A stretch of DNA of 60,798 nucleotides from Lysobacterales bacterium. Its GTDB lineage: Bacteria; Pseudomonadota; Gammaproteobacteria; Xanthomonadales; SZUA-36. This document shows positions 36,163 to 47,496 of this stretch, piece after piece (the stretch's first letter is position 1; every line of letters begins with the position of its first letter). The notes beneath the pieces were generated by a model. The model had not been told where the DNA came from. It made no database searches and saw only the letters and a list, made by a program, of their open reading frames with translations. Made by a program: the position numbers and the translations under genes. The stretch lies in NCBI GenBank assembly GCA_013001885.1, contig JABDLD010000003.1, positions 1 through 60,798 of the forward strand, written 5' to 3'.

Positions 36163-38840
36163 TGCGCCGTGTCCCAGTCGGGGCCGTGCCCGGTATCCAC
36201 GGTGAGCGGCACATCCAGCTCTGCTGCCGCAGTCATTTGCGCCACCACTGCCTTCTTCAATTTGCCGAGCTGGCTTTCCCTGACTTCGAATACCAGTTCG
36301 TCGTGGACCTGCATGACGAGGTGTGCGTCCGGCTTTTCTTTTTGCAGCCAGTCATCGACGCTGATCATAGCGCGCTTGATGATGTCCGCCGCCGTGCCCT
36401 GCATGGGAGCGTTGATGGCTGCACGCTCAGAGGCCTGTCGCCTTTGCATATTGCTGGCATTGATGTCCGGCAGATACAGCCGGCGGCCGAACAGGGTTTC
36501 AACATAACCTTGTTCCCGCGCCGTTTCGCGGGTTTTTTCCATGTATTTCTGAACGCCGGGGTAACGCATGAAGTAAGTATCCATGTATGCCTGCGCCTCG
36601 GTTCGTCCAATGTTGAGCTGGCGGGATAGTCCGAATGCGGACATTCCGTACATCAAGCCGAAATTGATCGCTTTGGCGGCCCGCCGCTGGTCGCTGCCCA
36701 CTTCGTCATAGTGCACCGCGAAAACTTCACTGGCTGTCGCCTGGTGCACATCCACCTTGTCGTGAAATGCCTTGAGCAGTCCTTCATCGGCTGACAGGTG
36801 GGCCATGATGCGCAGTTCAATCTGTGAATAGTCGCAGGCCATGATCACGCAGCCTTTGGGCGCCACAAAAGCTTCGCGAATGCGCCGGCCCAGGGGCGAA
36901 CGGATCGGAATGTTCTGCAGGTTTGGATCGGAAGACGACAGCCGCCCGGTCGCCGCTACCGCCTGGTGATAGGAAGTATGAACACGCCCCGTGCGCGGAT
37001 TGATCTGCAGCGGCAGTTTGTCTGTATAAGTCGATTTGAGTTTGGAGAGTGAGCGATGCTCCAGGATCAGGCCGGGCAATTCGTAGTCCACAGCCAATTC
37101 CTGCAATACGTCTTCGGCGGTGGAGGGCTGACCCTTGGGGGTTTTACGAATCACGGGCAGGCCGAGTTTCTCGAACAGGATCTGCTGCAACTGCTTGGGT
37201 GAGCCCAGGTTGAACGGTTGATCGGCGGCCCGGTGCGCATCCTTCTCCAGCTCCATCATCTGATGCGCCATTTCGGTGCTCTGCGCGGACAGCCGGTCGC
37301 CGTCGATCAGTACGCCGCGCTGTTCCATACGCGCCAGTACCGGCACCAGCGGTATTTCAATTTCCTGCAGCACCTTGTCGAGGGGAGGAGCTTTTTGCAG
37401 CCGCGGCCACAGGTGCTGGTGAAGCATCAGCGTAATGTCGGCGTCTTCTGCCGCGTAATGACTGGCGTCTTCGATGTCGACCTGGCTGAACGATATCTGC
37501 TTTGCGCCCTTGCCGGCGATGTCCTCGTAGTGGGTGGTTTGACGGCCCAGGTACTTCAGCGCCAGTGAATCCATGTCATGCCGGCTGCCGGTGCTGTTGA
37601 AAACATAGGATTCCAGCATCGTATCGAAAGCAACGCCCTGAACCGCGACGCCATAAAGCGAGAGCACGTTCATGTCGTACTTGATGTGCTGGCCCACTTT
37701 GGGCCGATCCGGATCTTCCAGCAGCGGCTTCAATTTCTTAAGCACGCCTTCGAGTTCCAGTTGTTCGGGCGCTCCCGGGTAATTGTGACCTACCGGAATA
37801 TACGCGGCGTGGCCAGGCTCGGTGCAAAAGCTCAGACCGACCAGTTCTGCCTGCATGGAATCCAGGCTGGTCGTTTCCGTATCGAAGGCAACAAGATCGC
37901 TGCTCTCAATCCCGGCGATCAATGCGTCCAGCTGTTCGAAAGTACTGATGACCTGGTAATCGGTCTCGACGGGTTCGGCCTCATTTTCACGGCCCATTTC
38001 CTGCAGCCAGCTGTTGAATTCGAAACGTTTCAGCGCCTCGACCAGATTTTCCCTGTCGACTTCCTGGCGCTGCAGACTGCTGGGCTTAATGTCCAGTTCC
38101 AGGTCTTCCCGGATACGCGCCAGTTCCCTGGACAAGGGAAGCTGTTCCAGCGCTGCGCGCAGGTTCTCGCCAATTTTGCCGCCGACTTCGTCGGCATGCT
38201 CGATCACCGCTGCCAGGCTGCCCCAGTTTGCCAGCCACTTGGCGGCGGTCTTGGGGCCGCATTTTTCCACCCCGGGGATGTTGTCGGACTTGTCTCCGGT
38301 CAGCGCCAGGTAATCGACGAACTGTTCCGGCGTAACGTCGAATTTCTCCCTGACCCCTTTGCGATCCATATCGGTGTCGGTCATGGTGTTGGTCAGGCTT
38401 GTCTGGTCGCTGACCAACTGGGCCATGTCCTTGTCGCCGGTGGAAATAATGCAATTCATCCCTTCCTTTTCCGCGGCCTTCGCCAGTGTGCCGATGACGT
38501 CGTCTGCTTCGACCCCTTCGACCTGCAGCAGGGGCAGACCCAGCATCCGCGTGAACTCGTGAATACGCTCAACCTGCTGGCGCAGCTCCGCCGGCATGGG
38601 TGGGCGGTTGGCCTTGTACTCAGGATAAAGTTCGTGCCGGAAGGTGGGCCCCTTCGCATCGAAAACCACGGCGATGTATTCGGGGTCGTCCTCGTTCAAC
38701 AGGCGCTTGAGCATGTTGGCAACGCCCAGCAGCGCACCGGTGGGCTCACCGCGGCTGTTGGTCAGGTTGGGCAGGGCGTGAAATGCGCGGTACAGGTAGG
38801 AGGAACCGTCAACGAGATACAGCGTGGGTTTCTTGCTCAT
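36159..38840 (-). CDS. polA: DNA polymerase I
   Basis: This 893-residue protein has all three domains. The 5'-3' exonuclease covers 1-290 (LYLVDGSSYLYRAFHAL, then STGDKDMAQLV). The 3'-5' exonuclease is at about 300-490, with intact acidic residues in AFDTETTSLD and HYAAEDADITL, so proofreading is expected. The polymerase domain has ACDYSQIELR, KAINFGLMYG and VMQVHDELVFE. It fills gaps and removes RNA primers. It is divergent from the DUF2782 gene. Confidence 0.98.
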   Translation of the reverse strand: MSKKPTLYLVDGSSYLYRAFHALPNLTNSRGEPTGALLGVANMLKRLLNEDDPEYIAVVFDAKGPTFRHELYPEYKANRPPMPAELRQQVERIHEFTRMLGLPLLQVEGVEADDVIGTLAKAAEKEGMNCIISTGDKDMAQLVSDQTSLTNTMTDTDMDRKGVREKFDVTPEQFVDYLALTGDKSDNIPGVEKCGPKTAAKWLANWGSLAAVIEHADEVGGKIGENLRAALEQLPLSRELARIREDLELDIKPSSLQRQEVDRENLVEALKRFEFNSWLQEMGRENEAEPVETDYQVISTFEQLDALIAGIESSDLVAFDTETTSLDSMQAELVGLSFCTEPGHAAYIPVGHNYPGAPEQLELEGVLKKLKPLLEDPDRPKVGQHIKYDMNVLSLYGVAVQGVAFDTMLESYVFNSTGSRHDMDSLALKYLGRQTTHYEDIAGKGAKQISFSQVDIEDASHYAAEDADITLMLHQHLWPRLQKAPPLDKVLQEIEIPLVPVLARMEQRGVLIDGDRLSAQSTEMAHQMMELEKDAHRAADQPFNLGSPKQLQQILFEKLGLPVIRKTPKGQPSTAEDVLQELAVDYELPGLILEHRSLSKLKSTYTDKLPLQINPRTGRVHTSYHQAVAATGRLSSSDPNLQNIPIRSPLGRRIREAFVAPKGCVIMACDYSQIELRIMAHLSADEGLLKAFHDKVDVHQATASEVFAVHYDEVGSDQRRAAKAINFGLMYGMSAFGLSRQLNIGRTEAQAYMDTYFMRYPGVQKYMEKTRETAREQGYVETLFGRRLYLPDINASNMQRRQASERAAINAPMQGTAADIIKRAMISVDDWLQKEKPDAHLVMQVHDELVFEVRESQLGKLKKAVVAQMTAAAELDVPLTVDTGHGPDWDTAH

Positions 38841-38913
38841 GAATGGCCTGGAATCATTAAAGGGTTTGTGAGTCTGATATTATGAGAGTCTAACCCAGAC
38901 AGAGGCGCAATCG

Positions 38914-39303
38914 ATGAGAAAACCGCCATTGAATCACAGGTTGTTACTGGCAGTTGCGGCTGCGATCTCTGTTTCGACTCTCGCCTACGCCCAGCCGATT
39001 CCGCAGGAAGAGCTGGAGCGTCCGCCCCCCATGCCGCCGGCGCCGGAGGGGGATGTTCCGATTCCGCCAAAAATCCAGGATGAGCAGATCGAACCCACGG
39101 TCACGATCATCGAGGAAGAGGACAGGAGGGTGGAAGAGTATCGGCTTAACGGCCAGGTTTACATGGTGAAAGTCACTCCGAAAGCGGGTGTTCCCTATTA
39201 TTACGTGGACGCCGATGGCGACGGCAAGCTGGAGCTGGACGTCGACCGGACCGCCCTGGACCCGGTGCAGCCGGTCTACTGGAAAATCAAGGAATGGAAG
39301 TAA
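38914..39303 (+). CDS. DUF2782 exported protein
   Basis: A 129-residue protein with a signal peptide (about residues 1-26, ending AYA-Q), a Pro-rich segment and the C-terminal DUF2782 domain (EYRLNGQVYMVKVTPKAG and YYYVDADGDGKLELD). The function is unknown. Position beside polA is conserved in pseudomonads as I recall. The DctQ gene begins inside its last codons (10-bp overlap). Confidence 0.88.
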   Translation: MRKPPLNHRLLLAVAAAISVSTLAYAQPIPQEELERPPPMPPAPEGDVPIPPKIQDEQIEPTVTIIEEEDRRVEEYRLNGQVYMVKVTPKAGVPYYYVDADGDGKLELDVDRTALDPVQPVYWKIKEWK

Positions 39304-39815
39304 AAGGGCCGACAGGTTCGGACGGCGGTGGTGGAGTTGCCGCCCGAATTGTTCGTTGGCTCGGTCTCGGCGTTTCCTGGTTGACGCTCGCCATGGTCCT
39401 GCTGACTTTCGGAATCGTGGTTTTGCGTTACGGGTTCAACCAGGGCTGGATCTGGTTGCAGGAAAGCGTCACTTACCTGCATGCGATGGTGTTCATGATC
39501 GCCGCGGCCTGGGCTTACCAGGCCGATGACCATGTCCGTGTGGATATCTTCTACCGGGGCAAATCAGAGCGCTACCAGAACTGGGTGAACCTGCTGGGCA
39601 CGCTGATATTTCTCGTTCCGCTCAGTGTATTCATGCTGCTCATCGGCTGGGACTACGTTACGGCCTCGTGGGCAACCATGGAGTCTTCCCGTGAAGCCGG
39701 GGGGCTGCCGCTGGTCTTCATTCTTAAATCACTGATCCTGGTTCTGCCGGCTCTTTTGCTGCTGCAGTCGTGGAGCACCGCCCGGACGTGCGTCGAGGCG
39801 CTTCGAGAGGGCTGA
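39294..39815 (+). CDS. TRAP transporter small permease (DctQ-type), orphan
   Basis: This 173-residue integral membrane protein has four hydrophobic segments (about residues 27-50, 63-85, 103-125 and 143-163) and the DctQ family signature VVLRYGFNQGWIWLQE followed by WAYQADDHVRVDI. DctQ proteins work with a large permease (DctM) and a solute receptor (DctP); neither is in this window, since the next gene is aroE on the other strand. It overlaps the DUF2782 gene by 10 bp. It may serve a transporter encoded elsewhere. Confidence 0.88.
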   Translation: MEVKGPTGSDGGGGVAARIVRWLGLGVSWLTLAMVLLTFGIVVLRYGFNQGWIWLQESVTYLHAMVFMIAAAWAYQADDHVRVDIFYRGKSERYQNWVNLLGTLIFLVPLSVFMLLIGWDYVTASWATMESSREAGGLPLVFILKSLILVLPALLLLQSWSTARTCVEALREG

Positions 39816-39833
39816 TCCGGGACTCCAGCGCAG

Positions 39834-41644
<1,811 letters not shown>

Positions 41645-41674
41645 TTAAGGATTCCTGTTTTTCAAGACCTGATT

Positions 41675-42292
41675 TTAAACCGTCGAGGCAATTCCGTACC
41701 ACTCGTTCAGGCGTGAAATCAGTTCATCGAGCCCGTCCCGGCTTTTCGATGAAAATACCTGAACGCTGGCGCCGGCCGGCAAATATTTGCGGACCTGGTA
41801 CAGAGTAGACTGGGCGGGTCCGCGTTTCAGCTTGTCCGCCTTGGTGAGGAGCACGTGGCAGGGCACACCCGAAGCCGAGCACCATTCAAGCATTTGCTCA
41901 TCAAAAGGCCGCATGGGGTGACGAATATCCATCACCAGTATGACTCCGCGCAGCGAACGCCGCTGCTGAAAATACTGCTGCATCACATGCCGCCAGTGTG
42001 CGCGGAGTTTTTCAGGAACTTTCGCGTAGCCGTAACCGGGAAGGTCGGCGATGCGGCGCTCCGAATCAATGTCAAAAATGACGATCTGCTGGGTGCGCCC
42101 CGGGGTTTTACTGGTCCGGGCAAGCGCTTTCTGATCGGTCAGCGTATTGATCGCGCTTGATTTGCCGGCGTTCGAACGGCCCGCAAAAGCGACTTCGATC
42201 CCTTTGTCAGGCGGTAGCTGCCTGAGTTCGTGAGCGCTGACCACGTAGGTCGCGGAACGGTAGGGGTTGTGTTTTCTGTGAGTGGATGTCAT
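41675..42292 (-). CDS. engB: GTPase EngB (YihA/YsxC), ribosome assembly
   Basis: This 205-residue TRAFAC GTPase shows G1 GRSNAGKSS, G3 DLPGYGYAK, G4 TKADK and G5-like SSKS. It is needed for 50S subunit assembly. ATG 42292 gives the usual short N-terminus; the reading frame runs back to 42493 into the divergent cytochrome gene and is not credible. It is divergent from cytochrome c4, the engB/cc4 arrangement known from pseudomonads and related bacteria. Confidence 0.95.
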   Translation of the reverse strand: MTSTHRKHNPYRSATYVVSAHELRQLPPDKGIEVAFAGRSNAGKSSAINTLTDQKALARTSKTPGRTQQIVIFDIDSERRIADLPGYGYAKVPEKLRAHWRHVMQQYFQQRRSLRGVILVMDIRHPMRPFDEQMLEWCSASGVPCHVLLTKADKLKRGPAQSTLYQVRKYLPAGASVQVFSSKSRDGLDELISRLNEWYGIASTV

Positions 42293-42392
42293 TTGATTAT
42301 CTGATCGAGGTGGAACGCGGCTATTGAAACCGCGATAATATGCGGCCATTCTAGCCTGAATACAGTTCATACAGACTCTAGGAGATTGTGAA

Positions 42393-43019
42393 ATGAGTTT
42401 TTTGCTCCGGGCAATAGCCAGCTCGCTGGTGTTTTTCAGCTTCAACGCCTTCGCCCAGGGAGACGCGGCAGCCGGGCAGGCAAAGTCCGCCATTTGCGCG
42501 GCCTGTCACGGTGTTGACGGTAATAGCGTCGTGCCCAATTGGCCAAATCTGGCCGCTCAACATGAACCGTACCTGGTACGTCAAATTACGCTGATCAAAT
42601 CAGGTGCGCGCCCGGTTCCCGAAATGCTGGGAATCACGCCGGGGCTCTCCGAACAGGACATTCTGGACCTGTCCGCTTATTTCTCATCCCAGAAAACCGC
42701 GCCGGGCGTGGCCGACGACACCCAGGTCCAGCTGGGCGAGCGGATTTACCGCGCCGGCAATGCGGATTCGGGCGTGCCCGCCTGCATGGCCTGCCACGGT
42801 CCGGCGGGTGAGGGCAATCCGGTCGCCGGTTACCCGGCCCTGGCGGGCCAGCATGCCGTTTACACCAGCAATATGCTGACGCGCTATCGTTCAGGCGAAA
42901 ATTGGGGCGAAAAAGACGCCAACAGCAAAATCATGAACGGTTCCGCGGCAGAGATGACCGATGAGGAAATCCAGGCCGTTGCCAGCTACATACAAGGCTT
43001 GTATCTTGCCGGCGAATGA
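42393..43019 (+). CDS. Dihaem cytochrome c4
   Basis: This 208-residue periplasmic protein has a signal peptide (1-21, ending AFA-Q) and two similar cytochrome c domains, each with a CxxCH haem site (CAACH near residue 31, CMACH near 131) and a later axial Met (EMLGITPGL and KIMNGSAAEM). It carries electrons to terminal oxidases. ATG 42393 follows AGGAG. dsbA lies 65 bp downstream, which fits thiol handling needs of c-type cytochromes. Confidence 0.95.
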   Translation: MSFLLRAIASSLVFFSFNAFAQGDAAAGQAKSAICAACHGVDGNSVVPNWPNLAAQHEPYLVRQITLIKSGARPVPEMLGITPGLSEQDILDLSAYFSSQKTAPGVADDTQVQLGERIYRAGNADSGVPACMACHGPAGEGNPVAGYPALAGQHAVYTSNMLTRYRSGENWGEKDANSKIMNGSAAEMTDEEIQAVASYIQGLYLAGE

Positions 43020-43084
43020 ACTGAATACACTAACAACGGTCAGTATGGGTTACTCACACTGACCGGTATTTGCGGGAGCAAACA

Positions 43085-43771
43085 ATGAAAAACTCTGTTA
43101 TTCGACTTCTCATGGCCCTGACAGCAGCCACGCTGTTTCTGACCCCGGCTGCCCAGGCCCAGGCGGAAAAGCCGGTTCCCTACCAGGAAGGCCTGCACTA
43201 TTTCCTGATCGAGGGGGCCCCTGCGGTCACCGGCGACACCATCAAGCTGGAAGAGGCTTTCAGTTACCTGTGTACGCATTGCAACACCTTCGACCCGTAC
43301 CTGGAGAATTGGAAGAAGCGCAAGCCCGATTATGTCGAATTCAGGCGTATTCCGGTGGTTTTTGGCCGTGAATCCTGGGAACTGTATGCACGCGGCTACG
43401 TGACCGCCCAAATGATGGACGTTTCGGAACAGGCGCATTCGGCGTTGATGGATCGCATCTGGAAAGAAAAGAACATGATTCGCAGCATGGACGAATTGGC
43501 CACTTTTTACAGCCAGTTCGATCTGGACAAAGAAAAGTTTCTCTCAACTTCGCGTTCTTTTGCGGTAGATGGCAAGTTGCGGAAGGACCAGCTTCTGGTC
43601 CAGGCTTACGGTATCCGTGGAACTCCGTCTTTGGTGCTTAACGGCAAATACCGCATTGCCGGCAGCGCCGCGGTTGCCAGCTACGATGTGATGTTCGACA
43701 TCGTTGACTACCTGATCGCGCAGGAAGCCAAGGGCCGCGTTTCCCAGCAAGCCAGTGCAGCAACCGACTGA
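43085..43771 (+). CDS. dsbA: Thiol:disulfide interchange protein DsbA
   Basis: This 228-residue periplasmic oxidase has a signal peptide (1-26), a thioredoxin fold with the active site Cys63-Thr-His-Cys66 (E. coli has CPHC) and the cis-Pro loop GTPSLVLNG. The middle helical insertion is present. ATG 43085 has GGGAG 7 bp upstream, preferred over GTG-like starts further up. Its last codons overlap the EEP-family gene. Confidence 0.95.
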   Translation: MKNSVIRLLMALTAATLFLTPAAQAQAEKPVPYQEGLHYFLIEGAPAVTGDTIKLEEAFSYLCTHCNTFDPYLENWKKRKPDYVEFRRIPVVFGRESWELYARGYVTAQMMDVSEQAHSALMDRIWKEKNMIRSMDELATFYSQFDLDKEKFLSTSRSFAVDGKLRKDQLLVQAYGIRGTPSLVLNGKYRIAGSAAVASYDVMFDIVDYLIAQEAKGRVSQQASAATD

Positions 43772-44600
43772 TACCGCTACGGATCATGAAAGCGGCGAAG
43801 ACCGAAAGCTTCGCCTTCTGACTTTTAACATCCAGGCGGGCACGTCCACTGCACGTTATCACCACTATGTGACCCACAGTTGGAGGCAGGTGCTGCCTCA
43901 CGCGAAGCGGGTTGAAAACCTCGATGCAATCGCTGAATTGGTGACGCCCTTTGACATGGTGGCCCTGCAGGAAGTGGATTCCGGCAGCCTGCGCTCCGGT
44001 TACATCAACCAGTCGCGCTATCTCGCGAATCACGCGAGCATGCCGTTCTGGTGCCACCAGTCCAACCGCAAAGTGGGCACTGTCGCCTATGCGGGCAACG
44101 GGTTTTTGAGCCGGTTCGAACCCGACACGGTCGAAGAACACCGTCTGCCGGGGTTTATTCCCGGCCGCGGTACGCTGCTGGTGCGCTTCGGTGACGGTTA
44201 CGACGGGCTTGATGTAGCCGTCGTGCACCTGGCGTTGGGAAAACGGGCGCGGGCGCTGCAGCTCAAGTTCCTGGCGCGTGAGTTGGACAGCAGCAGAAAC
44301 CTGGTCGTCATCGGCGACTTCAATACCCAGGTAGACACCCCCCAGGTCGCCGATTTATGCGAGACGCTCGCGCTGAAAGCACCAACCCAGGGCCTGGCAA
44401 CATACCCATCCTGGCAGCCACAACGGGCAATCGATCACATTCTTGTCAGTGAAACTCTGCAGGTAGGTACTGCTGAAGTACTGGATGTGGCATTTTCCGA
44501 TCACTGCCCTGTTGCGCTGGAAATCAGCCTGCCTCGGGAATTGCGTCTGAAAAAGGCCTCACGCCCGGTGATCAGCGTAGAATCCGGCCCCGCCTTTTAG
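43755..44600 (+). CDS. Endonuclease/exonuclease/phosphatase-family protein
   Basis: A 281-residue protein of the EEP (DNase I-like) superfamily. Catalytic motifs are complete: LLTFNIQAG, ALQEVDSGS, the His in VVHLALGKRAR, GDFNTQ, and the C-terminal DHILVSE and FSDHCPVALE. No signal peptide is seen. The substrate (DNA, phosphoinositide or other phosphodiester) cannot be decided. The GTG start at 43755 overlaps dsbA by 17 bp, suggesting coupling. Confidence 0.88.
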   Translation: MQQPTDTATDHESGEDRKLRLLTFNIQAGTSTARYHHYVTHSWRQVLPHAKRVENLDAIAELVTPFDMVALQEVDSGSLRSGYINQSRYLANHASMPFWCHQSNRKVGTVAYAGNGFLSRFEPDTVEEHRLPGFIPGRGTLLVRFGDGYDGLDVAVVHLALGKRARALQLKFLARELDSSRNLVVIGDFNTQVDTPQVADLCETLALKAPTQGLATYPSWQPQRAIDHILVSETLQVGTAEVLDVAFSDHCPVALEISLPRELRLKKASRPVISVESGPAF

Positions 44601-45379
44601 AAACCGGCCAGCATCCGCAGGCCGACCAATATCAGGAATATCCCGAATACCCTTTTGACGGTCGAGGGCGGCAGTCGGTGCACCGTGGCCACACCGAAAG
44701 GCGCTGCGATTGCGCTGGTGAGAGCAATCCCGAGAAAAGCCGGCACGTGTACATAGCCCAGCGCACCCGCGGGCAGGCGGTTGCCAAATCCGAATACGAT
44801 AAAAGCAAGCGTTCCCGCGATTGCAATAGGGTATCCGCAAGCGGCAGCGGTGGCCACGGCATTCTGCGCCCGGACCCCGTGCCACAGCTGCCAGGGCCCG
44901 GTGAGGGCGCCGCCGCCAATGCCAATCAGGCTGGAAATGGATCCGATGATGAACCCGACAACGGTAACGCCCGGTTGGCCGGGAAGCGATCTTTCTCCCT
45001 CAGGCTGCCGGGCAAGCAGCAGTTGCAAGCCGGCCAGGATAGCGCAGACTCCGACAACCCGGACCAGGGTGTCCCCGTCCAACCTGTCTGCGACCATGGC
45101 GCCCATCACGGCGCCAACCACCAGGCCCGGAGCCAGGGAACGGACCAGGCCCCACCGTATAGCGCCTTTTCTGTGGTGCGCGACAATGGAACTGAGTGAT
45201 GTGACCAACATGGTGCCGAGCGAAGTAGCTACCGCCATGTGAATAGCCCAGGGCGCCATGGCCGGGTCCTGCATGAACAGATAAGTCAGCGCGGGAACAA
45301 CCACGAAGCCGCCGCCGATACCGAGGAAGCCGGCCATGTAGCCCGCTGCGATTCCGATCAGGGCCAGTTCAAGCAGCAT
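44597..45379 (-). CDS. TSUP-family (TauE/SafE) permease
   Basis: This 260-residue membrane protein has about eight hydrophobic segments in two homologous halves, each opening with the family motif (GIGGGFVVVPALTYLF and GIGGGALTGPW). TSUP proteins export or import sulfur-containing anions; the substrate here is unknown. ATG 45379 is used because the 61 residues upstream in frame are polar and unlike the family. It converges on the EEP gene with a 4-bp overlap. Confidence 0.92.
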   Translation of the reverse strand: MLLELALIGIAAGYMAGFLGIGGGFVVVPALTYLFMQDPAMAPWAIHMAVATSLGTMLVTSLSSIVAHHRKGAIRWGLVRSLAPGLVVGAVMGAMVADRLDGDTLVRVVGVCAILAGLQLLLARQPEGERSLPGQPGVTVVGFIIGSISSLIGIGGGALTGPWQLWHGVRAQNAVATAAACGYPIAIAGTLAFIVFGFGNRLPAGALGYVHVPAFLGIALTSAIAAPFGVATVHRLPPSTVKRVFGIFLILVGLRMLAGF

Positions 45380-45434
45380 GTCTGGATTTCTGTCTGAATT
45401 TGTCTTGCTGCATGGGTAGCAATTCCATATTCTG

Positions 45435-47471
45435 GTGCACGTGATTTCCAACCGCCTCAAAAACCGCCTCGGCCTGTTCGAGTTTACCCTCCACAGGGTC
45501 ATACAGACAGGGCTGATTTTTGTCATCGCCTCTGCTGCAGCCTGGCCGGCTGCCGCAAACACGAAGCTATCCCAGCGTGAGGCGTTTGCCGAGGCCTGGC
45601 AGGCAGCAGCCCGGGGAAAAACGGCGGAGTTTGAACGTTTGATGCCGGGCCTCGAGAACTATCTGCTCTTTCCCTACCTGCAGTATGAAGACCTGCGTTT
45701 CCGCAGGGCTGACGTGCCCGTTGAGGACATGGCTGCGTTTCTGCACAGCCATCGGGACTGGGCATTCAGCGCCGGCCTGAAAACGGCGTGGTTGCGCACC
45801 CTGGGTAAGCGCAGAAACTGGGATGCCCTGGTCCGGTACGCTCCCGGTTCGAAGAATACTGAAGTCCGCTGCCACCTTGCCCGGGCCAGGATAAATCTCG
45901 GGCAAACTACGGACCTTCTGCCTGAAGTGCGGTCCCTGTGGGCTGTGGGTGAATCGCAGCCAAAGGCCTGTGACCCGGCGTTCAGCTGGCTGAGAAAGCA
46001 GGGCGGTATCACGCCGGGCCTGGCATGGGAACGAATCCGCAGGGCGATGGATGCCCGGCAGCCAAAGCTGGTTGTGTACCTGACCCGTTATCTCGGCCCG
46101 GAAGACCAGGTCTGGGCGGACCGCTGGTATCAGCAGGATCGCGGCGGATATCGCCGGCTGGACAGCGCACGAAAATGGCCGGATAGCGACCAGGGAAGGG
46201 ATATCACGGCGTATGGCCTCAGGCGCCTGGCGCGCAGTGATCCGGACCGGGCATGGAAAATCTACCGGGCGATTGAAGGCGGTTTCGGCTGGCCGGCCGG
46301 CGTGCGTGCCGGCATCACTCGGGAATTGGCACTCTGGTCCGCAGTCGAGGGGGCCGATGCGACACCCGATCGGATGCGCAACGTTCCCACGGGCGATCGG
46401 GACGGGACGTTACTGGAGTGGTGGGTTCGCTTTGATCTTTCCCGAGGCAACTGGAAGAACGTAATCGGCACCATCGAACAGATGCCGCAGGAACTCAGGC
46501 AGGACGCCCGCTGGCGCTACTGGGAAGCCCGGGCGCGACTGGAAATCCAGGACCTCGACCGCGCGGGGCGGATCCTGTCGGAGCTCGCGGCCGAGGCCAG
46601 TTATTTCGGTTTTTTGTCAGCTGACCAATTGGGACAACCCTATACGATTTGTCTTCAGGAGCCGGAGGTGCTGGCCCCGGAAGTCGAGGCGCTGAGGTCT
46701 GTACCGGAAATTGAACGGGCTTTGGAACTGCGTGCAGCAGGTCTGCCGGCCTGGGCGCGCAGGGAATGGAAACGCGGCGTCAAAGGTTTCGACAAGGCAG
46801 GTTTGCGAACCGCCGCCGCGCTGGCGACTGCGGAAAACTGGCCGGACGTGGCGATTTTGGCGCTGGGTGACAGCGGTGACCGGCGCTGGTACGACTGGCG
46901 CTTTCCACTGGCATACACCGCGCTGGTTGAAGCACTTGCGGGTCAGCAAAACCTGGATCCGGCCTGGGTGTTTGGCTTGATGAGGTCCGAGAGCGCAATG
47001 GCGGAAGATGCAGTCTCATCGGCCGGGGCCAGAGGTCTGATGCAAGTCATGCCAGCCACGGCCCGGCAGGTTTCCAGGCGTCATTCACTGTCCTATACCG
47101 GGCAGCAGCAACTGATGCGGGCAGAGGACAATATTCGATTTGGAACTACTTATCTGCGCGAGTTGATGGACCGGTTCGACGATAACCCGGTGCTGGCGTC
47201 CGGCGCCTACAATGCAGGCCCGAATGCCGTAGAGCGCTGGCTGAACTCGCGCCAGGTGAGCGATCCGGCCATCTGGATCGAGACACTGCCGTATTTTGAA
47301 ACGCGGGACTATATCCCGAGGGTGTTGGCCTTCTCCACGTTGTACGATTGGAGGCTGGAGAAGCCGGTCTCACGCATCTCCAGCCGAATGCCGGCATTCA
47401 ATTCCGGTGCTGTCGGCGGTACTATGCAGGGAAGTACGACCGCAGAAGTGGTCTGCCGGACGTCCGGTTAG
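45435..47471 (+). CDS. slt: Soluble lytic murein transglycosylase
   Basis: The 678-residue protein has a signal sequence (hydrophobic about 24-40, ending AAA-N), a long alpha-helical superhelix (U and L domains) and a C-terminal lysozyme-like domain. The catalytic Glu519 is in MRSESAMAEDAVSSAGARGL, followed by MQVMPATA and AYNAGPNAVERW. It cleaves glycan strands to anhydromuropeptides in the periplasm. The start is GTG 45435 or GTG 45441; neither has a clear ribosome binding site. Confidence 0.94.
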   Translation: MHVISNRLKNRLGLFEFTLHRVIQTGLIFVIASAAAWPAAANTKLSQREAFAEAWQAAARGKTAEFERLMPGLENYLLFPYLQYEDLRFRRADVPVEDMAAFLHSHRDWAFSAGLKTAWLRTLGKRRNWDALVRYAPGSKNTEVRCHLARARINLGQTTDLLPEVRSLWAVGESQPKACDPAFSWLRKQGGITPGLAWERIRRAMDARQPKLVVYLTRYLGPEDQVWADRWYQQDRGGYRRLDSARKWPDSDQGRDITAYGLRRLARSDPDRAWKIYRAIEGGFGWPAGVRAGITRELALWSAVEGADATPDRMRNVPTGDRDGTLLEWWVRFDLSRGNWKNVIGTIEQMPQELRQDARWRYWEARARLEIQDLDRAGRILSELAAEASYFGFLSADQLGQPYTICLQEPEVLAPEVEALRSVPEIERALELRAAGLPAWARREWKRGVKGFDKAGLRTAAALATAENWPDVAILALGDSGDRRWYDWRFPLAYTALVEALAGQQNLDPAWVFGLMRSESAMAEDAVSSAGARGLMQVMPATARQVSRRHSLSYTGQQQLMRAEDNIRFGTTYLRELMDRFDDNPVLASGAYNAGPNAVERWLNSRQVSDPAIWIETLPYFETRDYIPRVLAFSTLYDWRLEKPVSRISSRMPAFNSGAVGGTMQGSTTAEVVCRTSG

Positions 47472-47496
47472 GCCGCACAAAAACAAGGAGCTAACT

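Noticed and set aside
37578-38885. 435-residue open frame opposite polA
   Set aside because: It is antisense to polA, has no family motif and arises from the codon bias of the real gene.
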